This document shows positions 58,640-64,000 of a stretch of DNA of 64,000 nucleotides, in pieces. Location: NCBI GenBank assembly GCA_920105625.2, contig OV050030.1:145399877-145463876 (forward strand). Reading direction: 5' to 3'. Position 1 is the stretch's first letter; each line of letters starts with the position of its first letter. Under the pieces are notes generated by a model. That model was not told where the DNA came from, did not search any database, and saw only the letters and a program-made list of their open reading frames with translations. Origin of the DNA: Clusia tigrina. Lineage: Eukaryota; Arthropoda; Insecta; Diptera; Clusiidae. Both the position numbers and the translations under genes were made by a program.

Positions 58640-61133
58640 TGAATAAAATTAATTTTTCTGATTCTTTATCAGTACCCGGTCACTTACATGAAAAACCAAA
58701 GGGTTCAGAACATTATTGTAGGCTTCTCTAGCCACTCGTTTAGCGCGATCTTGGTTTTCTCTAACCAACTCGTGCGTTCGCTGTAACTGATATTTCCGCA
58801 CTTTACTTGTGTCACCAGTATTGTAGATTGAACTGGCTACGCTTCAAATTTGCAGGGATGTTGAAGTCAAATCCGTAGAGCGTCCCAAACGGAGTTTGCT
58901 TCGCTGACATGGACAGTATTGTTATGTACATGCATGGCCGTCGTCAACCACTAATCCCAATTACAGCCATCTTCTTTAGCGAAACTCCGTGGCTATTACC
59001 CCAGAGGTATATGGATTCGCTCCATCGAACCGTTCGCCTACGGGTGATACGAAGTTATGTGTAACTTCTTACTTCCTAATAATTTACACGTTTCTGAAAA
59101 TAGTTTTGAGACAAAGTTTGAGCCATTGTCGGTCTGTTCGGTATGTGGTACCGTTGTACATCGTCAAAGAGTGTTTTGAATACCGTACTCGCTTCGGCAT
59201 TAGGTATAGCTACACATGCCATATATTTTGAGAATTCATCTTGGAACGTCAAGATGCACTTCTTTCTTGAAACTGTTTCAGGTAAAATACCCAACAATAT
59301 CCATGTGAACTTTATGAAATGATTGTTTTGGTGTGTCTGTCAGCATCATTGCATTGGGATTTTTGTCAGCCTCGAACTCTTCTTGGCCTGACGTTTTGGG
59401 GAATTCTTCAGATATTTTGTATGCCTTTGAGTATATCTTTCCACACGTACACATGAACTACGCGCTCTAATTCTTTTGTTGGTTTTCCAAGACCCCTGAT
59501 GTCTACCTGGAGGTGAATCATGGAAACCTTTCAGTACCCTCTCCACATCCTTTTCATTTTCAGGTCATTCTGCTCTGTTGGCTGGCTGTTTATCTGTTTC
59601 GTATTTTGGTTTTTCCTCTTCTTGAAGCGTCTGCGTCATTTTTTGGCCGTTTAACCTTGATCTCCTCTTTGCCGGCTTTGGTTCTTGCTCTCGTTTCGAC
59701 TACTGATATCTTTTTTTTCTGTGGCACTCTGCTAAGTTCATCTGCATTCAGATTCTTCTTCCCAGGTTTATATATGATTTCGAAATAATACTCAGACAAT
59801 TTGTGTCTGAACCTGGGTAGCCTAGACGTGTTTGGTCTTTCAAATTGGCTATACCTCTCAACGGTATATACGCCCTAAAATTCTTCATAGCTCAAACAAT
59901 GGATAGAAATTCCTTTTCTATCGTGGAGTATCTTTTTTCCGTATCGCTAAGCGCCCTGCTTGCGAATGCTGTTGTTCGGTCATTTCCGACTACCCCTTGC
60001 GAAAATACTACTCCCAAAACTCCATTGCTAGCATCGCTGGTCAACAAAAGGTTTGCTCAAGTCGGGGTACACCAAAATCGGTGGCGAAATAGTTATCTCT
60101 TTTAGTCTCTCGAATGCTTGTTGACAGCTCTCTGCCCATTCAAACTTTGTTTCTTTACGTAGCAAGTTATTAATTGGCAACGCAATTCCGGATAGTCTTT
60201 CTACGAAGTTTCTATAATAGTTCACTAGTCCTAGAAATGCTTGCACTTGTTTTTCTATTTCCTGGAATTGATAAATTCTTTACGCATTCCACCTTTTGAG
60301 AATCTGGCATTGTTCCTGCCTCTGAGCAACGATGGCCAAAATAAACCACCTCTCTTCGCATAAATTGACACGTCTCCGTGATCAATTTTAAATTGTGTTA
60401 TCGTAATTTCTAGAGCACCTTGCACAAGCGTTGCGAATGCTGCTGCAGTTCTTCCCATAAACAACAATATCATCCAGATACACAAAACAATCTAACCCTT
60501 GCAAGCCTCTTAGCACATGGTTCATTAACCGTTGGAAGGTAGCCGGTGCTCCTATTAATCCAAACGGTATTCTATTAAACTCATAATGCCCTAAACCGGT
60601 GCTGAACGCGATTTTCTGCTTATCTTAGGTATCCACCAGAACTTGGTGGAAGCCACTCGCTAAATCAAGTGTAGAAATATATCTACTGTGTCCCAATTGA
60701 TCCAGAATCTCTTCTATCCTTGGTATCGGGAATACCTGCTTCATAGTGGCGTCGTTCAATTTCCTAAAATCGACGACCATTCTCCACTTCTTCTGACCGT
60801 GAGCACCTCCCTTCTTTGGTACCAAAATTATTGGTGAATTCCAAGGCGAAATACTCGGTGAAATTATGTTATCCTTTAAGATTCCTTCCACTTGCCTATT
60901 TACCTCATCTTTGTGAGCTTGTGGCAAGCTGTATTGCTTCTGGTTTATTGGTGGTTGATCCACTCTAGTAGGAATTTCATGCTCTACTTCTGGTGTATAT
61001 GTCAACTGGTCTCCTTCCATCAAAAATATGTCATGGAATGACGTACAAATGGCTTCTATCGATGCCTTCTCTTCTGAATTTACGCTTGGGTCTAACTTCA
61101 ATGATTCTAGCAACCTCTCTGTTCGCGCCGGAG
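58640..61133 (-). pseudogene. pol: Degenerate pol of a relative of the 11.1-kb element
   Basis: Follows the pol of the 11.1-kb element block by block with many substitutions, indels and stops. 60625-61130 has RT with VDFRKLNDATMKQVFPIPRI and STLDLASGFHQV; 60255-60485 has the YLDD region in a broken frame; 60028-60246 has AFLGLVNYYRNFVERLSGI; 59840-60020 holds RNase H fragments; 59590-59799 has EIIYKPGKKNLNADELSRVP; 59076-59546 has integrase pieces (VLKGFHDSPPGRHQGSWKT, GILPETVSRKKCILTF). It ends abruptly at 61133 with no protease, gag or 5' LTR. Confidence 0.9.
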
Positions 61134-61540
61134 CCCTCTTGACAACGGCTGCTGCCTGCGCACAGTCACCATGCGACTCTGAGTGGGGCTCAGTGCGGAG
61201 AGAATTCCCCTCATTGGGTCCCGCCAAAGTCGTGTGGCAGTCCGCAGCCATCTTTATTTTGTTGCCATACGAAAGTGCCGACGCAGGCAGAGGAGGAGAG
61301 TCGGTCGGCATTACTGCGTGCCGAGACCAGTGATATCTGTGCGCTCAACCAAGAAGGTTATTGTATAAGTCCTAACAATCAACTACTAATTTTAATTGAG
61401 AAATATACATACAAATAATTAGTCTAAACCTAAACTTAATTTAAATGAAATATTTAAAGTTAATTTTCTTGTAACTCTTTAATTAATATTTAAATACTTG
61501 AAACTAATATCTTTAATTTACTTATAAATCAAATAAACAA
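61134..61540. other. Unassigned sequence right of the pol remnant
   Basis: 61134-61340 is GC-richer than its surroundings and has no recognised motif. 61341-61540 is AT-rich. It may be the 5' flank or leader of the retroelement whose ORF begins at 62549, but no boundary is visible. Confidence 0.3.
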
Positions 61541-61554
61541 ACAAAAAAACAAAA

Positions 61555-61620
61555 ATGGAAATAGAAAGTACTCGGGCTCTGCGAAACATGGTCCTTCGAG
61601 CCGGATCACATCTGCGTCCG
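61555..61620 (+). other. Short Met-initiated frame ending at a splice-donor-like site
   Basis: ATGGAAATAGAAAG begins a 22-codon frame (MEIESTRALRNMVLRAGSHL plus two residues) that ends at CCG followed by GTAAGT, a consensus 5' splice site. The phrase TGGTCCTTCGAGCCGGATC inside it resembles a sequence found near the start of BEL/Pao-type gag regions in insects (inference from memory of the family). Sequence after the GTAAGT is noncoding in all frames, as in an intron. No acceptor was assigned. Confidence 0.35.
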
Positions 61621-61786
61621 GTAAGTCCTTGATATTTATTTATATATATCGGAGAGTCTTGCATAATTTTTATTTTTCATTTTTCAATACTGAATGCATA
61701 TTTTTTGAACATATTTTTTATCGCGTAATTCGGTTGGGTACGGTCGTCGCGGTAAACGGTACATTTCCGTATCGTCACTCGTGTGA

Positions 61787-61805
61787 GTGTGTGTGTGTGT
61801 GTGTG
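61787..61805. repeat. (GT)n microsatellite
   Basis: Ten GT dinucleotides in an otherwise mixed 5' region. 61621-62273 has moderate GC content and no coding signal; it may be 5' UTR of the following non-LTR element. Confidence 0.9.
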
Positions 61806-62273
61806 GATTCTTGCACAGCAGCAGGTACTGGAATTTACATTTTTTTAATAAATTCTCAGCACGGCCGCTGCGTAATTCGGTTCGCAGTCTGCAGCTCAAA
61901 GCGCTGCCGACGCCGGTTACCATAAGCTGTGTACAGCTGCTTGTGCGCAGATTTTTCCACAGGCGCTGTGCATGCTATTGCCATTGCCGCTATCCGCTGT
62001 CCCGTTGTGCATTCGGTGCCCTAGTTTTGCGTGTTACTTTGTTCGTTGATACGATTTAAGGCGGGTGTCACACTCACTACTCTTGTGGGTCAGCTTTTCG
62101 GGCTATCCGTATTTCGTGCGTATATCGCCGCGTCGAAGTAGTATCGTGTTGCAAGTAAGCGGTGAGAGCATATTGTTTTTGCTTCTACATAGGCGTGGGG
62201 GTCTACAGCTCACATGCGCTGCCCAGAGCCTGTTTACTGTACGTTGTGTACCGTTGTTGATGAACCAGTAACT

Positions 62274-62292
62274 TATATATATATATTTTTTT

Positions 62293-62336
<44 letters not shown>
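62274..62336. repeat. (TA)n microsatellite
   Basis: About 60 bp of TA with a short T-run. 62337-62548 leads to the ORF1 start codon and probably belongs to the 5' UTR of the Jockey-like element. Confidence 0.92.
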
Positions 62337-62341
<5 letters not shown>

Positions 62342-62548
62342 AAGTAAAGAAAGTTTTCAACAGTGCAGACGTGTTTAAGCTCGCTCCGCAAAAATTAATT
62401 CTTCAATACAAATTTACTAAGTTAAAGTAACTTAAGTTGTAAAGAAAAAGTGCAATAGTGCAGTGATCGACTAGAACGAATCTACCGGTCACTTACTGGG
62501 ACACATCTTTTAAAATAGAATAAAATAAGAACAAATCACAAATTTATA

Positions 62549-64000
62549 ATGAGTGTGGCTGACACACTTAAACAAAAAACAGCAACAAAAAGAAACGCAT
62601 ATTTTTCTTTCGGCTCAAACGAAAACAACGGCAACTCCAAATTGCCGGTCGAAGTGACAGAGAGCAGAGCACGATCTTGCTCTCCCGCTCTACTAGGTGC
62701 CAGCAATTCCCTACCTTGGAGTGTCCAATGCACGACTCCCACTATGGAGTTTTATCCACCAGTTACTACTTCAGCAACCACAATAACAACTCAAAGCTCC
62801 TCTACCACAACTGTGACACCGGTGACTGCGACGGTAACGATTACCTGCAACTCACCAATAATGGCAATCGGAACAACACCAATTTCATCAGCAACAACAA
62901 ACACGCAAGTACAAAATATAAATATTAAAACAAGTAATAAAATTATCGAAAATAAAAACACAAAACGAAACCGCGAACAACAATCACCAAACAAGTTAAA
63001 TGAACAAAATACTAGTAACAAAAGACCGAAAAATAAAATGTTCAACACAACACAAACATCACTCCCAAATATTGGCTGAGCAAGCCTATCACTCCCAACA
63101 CAACAAACAGATTCGAACTGTTAGCAGTAAATGACAAAACGGACTCTCAAGACAACAGTGAAGAACAAAACAATAGTGGGACAAATGCGAACATTAATAT
63201 ACAAAAACCAATTACGCAACGTTTACAAAAACCGCCTCCTATATATGTTTAGAATGTTGAAAATATAAAAGCCTTATCTGAAGCACTAAATTCCATGCCA
63301 AATATATTGTACGAAATGAAAATTCTAAGCAAGAACGAAATAAAAATCCAGCCAAAAGAATTCACACACTACACAAAAGTAATTGAATTATTAAAGCAAA
63401 AAGAGACAAAGTATTACACATTTCGACCAAAAGATGAGCGAGGCTTTAGAGTGGTATTACGAAATATGCACCATTCAACCGACACAGAAGACATTAAAAA
63501 CGAATTAGCCGAACTAGGCCATGAAGTGACAAATATCCATAACATCCAAATAGCTAATGGTGCCAAAATAAAACAACCACTTTCACTATTTTCAATTGAA
63601 TTGAAAATAAAAGATAACAATAAAGGCATATACGACATTACTCACCTCCTGCACTGCAAAATTAGCTTTGAGCCACCCCGACAAAAGAGAACAATTCCCC
63701 AATGCACAAATTGCCAAAAGTACGGCCACACAAAAAACTACTGCCAGATAGACCCGGTGTGTGTCAAATGTTCTGGAAAACACAAGACAAACATGTGCAC
63801 AATTAAAATTGACGCTGATAGAGTAAATATTAAATGCGTTCATTGCGGTGAAAACCACACGGCAAACTACAGAGGATGTGCGATATATAAAGCTCTACAA
63901 GTCCAGAGATACCCTACACTTCGCAAGAAAGAAACAAATGAACAAATCAATATTAAAACAAACCAAAACAATCATAATACAAAAATAAATGGCCAGAAAA
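62549..64000 (+). pseudogene. Jockey-clade non-LTR ORF1 (gag-like), cut by window edge
   Basis: The first frame (62549-63079, MSVADTLKQKTATKRNAYFS) is Ser/Thr/Asn-rich, like the variable N-terminus of Jockey ORF1. A one-base slip near 63058 moves the reading to the next frame, which begins KYWLSKPITPNTTNRFELL, the conserved Jockey motif (YWL..P...NRF..L). An in-frame TAG lies at 63250. Then come a folded RNA-binding region and a series of zinc knuckles: CTNCQKYGHTKNYC, CVKCSGKHKTNMC and CVHCGENHTANYRGC. ORF1 coats the element's RNA. ORF2 (endonuclease and RT) would lie beyond 64000. The slip and the stop make this copy inactive. Confidence 0.85.

Overview
This is eukaryotic DNA, almost certainly from a higher fly (Diptera). 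The evidence is one host exon that reads as the first coding exon of the netrin receptor gene unc-5, and a transposon load typical of fly genomes: Ty3/gypsy elements, an env-bearing errantivirus, BEL/Pao, LOA/R1- and Jockey-like non-LTR elements, three mariner lineages, Helitron and Helentron (DINE-like) elements, and a Polinton. The rosa-like DD41D mariners are compatible with a tephritid fruit fly, but the species cannot be fixed from this window. No bacterial operon, rRNA gene, canonical tRNA gene or CRISPR array is visible. Coordinates of degenerate elements are approximate because no alignment could be run.

Layout. 1-3100: integrase end of an mdg1/412-like Ty3/gypsy element followed by two tandem-repeat blocks. 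3100-3780: BEL/Pao remnant (minus). 3801-4725: internally deleted mariner. 5200-6860: AT-rich DNA ending in the 3' end and polypurine tract of a gypsy-type LTR element. 6935-8310 (minus): RNase H and integrase C-terminus of a Ty3/gypsy element followed, downstream on the same strand, by a broken Ulp1/SENP6-7-like SUMO-protease domain; this is the most unusual arrangement in the window. 8650-10760: two non-LTR remnants. 10800-14085 (plus): a non-LTR element with DUF4780-like ORF1, endonuclease and RT, split by an irritans-type mariner. 14227-14998: the unc-5 exon. 15747-18902 (minus): a second non-LTR element with a DUF4780-like ORF1.

18939-33562 is a nest. An old LTR element is interrupted by a Helentron (19478-20652) and by a young 11.1-kb Ty3/gypsy element (21250-32352, minus) with equal-length LTRs, an AATT target duplication, a tRNA-Ser-like primer site and open gag and pol frames. 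33563-37871 alternates mariners (DD41D and DD34D) with long (TA)n arrays. 38025-41900 holds two Helitron-type Rep/helicase remnants converging tail to tail. 42240-43310 is an errantivirus env remnant. 43930-46330 is a Polinton packaging-ATPase/polB remnant split by a Helentron, then partly duplicated in tandem.

46336-47806 and 55071-56541 are two copies of one segment (CRE-bearing promoter-like DNA, Helentron, DD41D mariner). They flank an errantivirus provirus (48214-54517, minus) with both LTRs, a CGCG target duplication and broken pol and env. 56982-57880 is an approximately 900-bp (TA)n array. 57885-61133 is a degenerate relative of the 11.1-kb element. 62549 to the right edge is ORF1 of a Jockey-clade element.

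Only the unc-5 exon looks like host coding sequence. The rest is best read as its intron or intergenic flank, built by nested insertion. The 11.1-kb element is the only element that still looks potentially autonomous.
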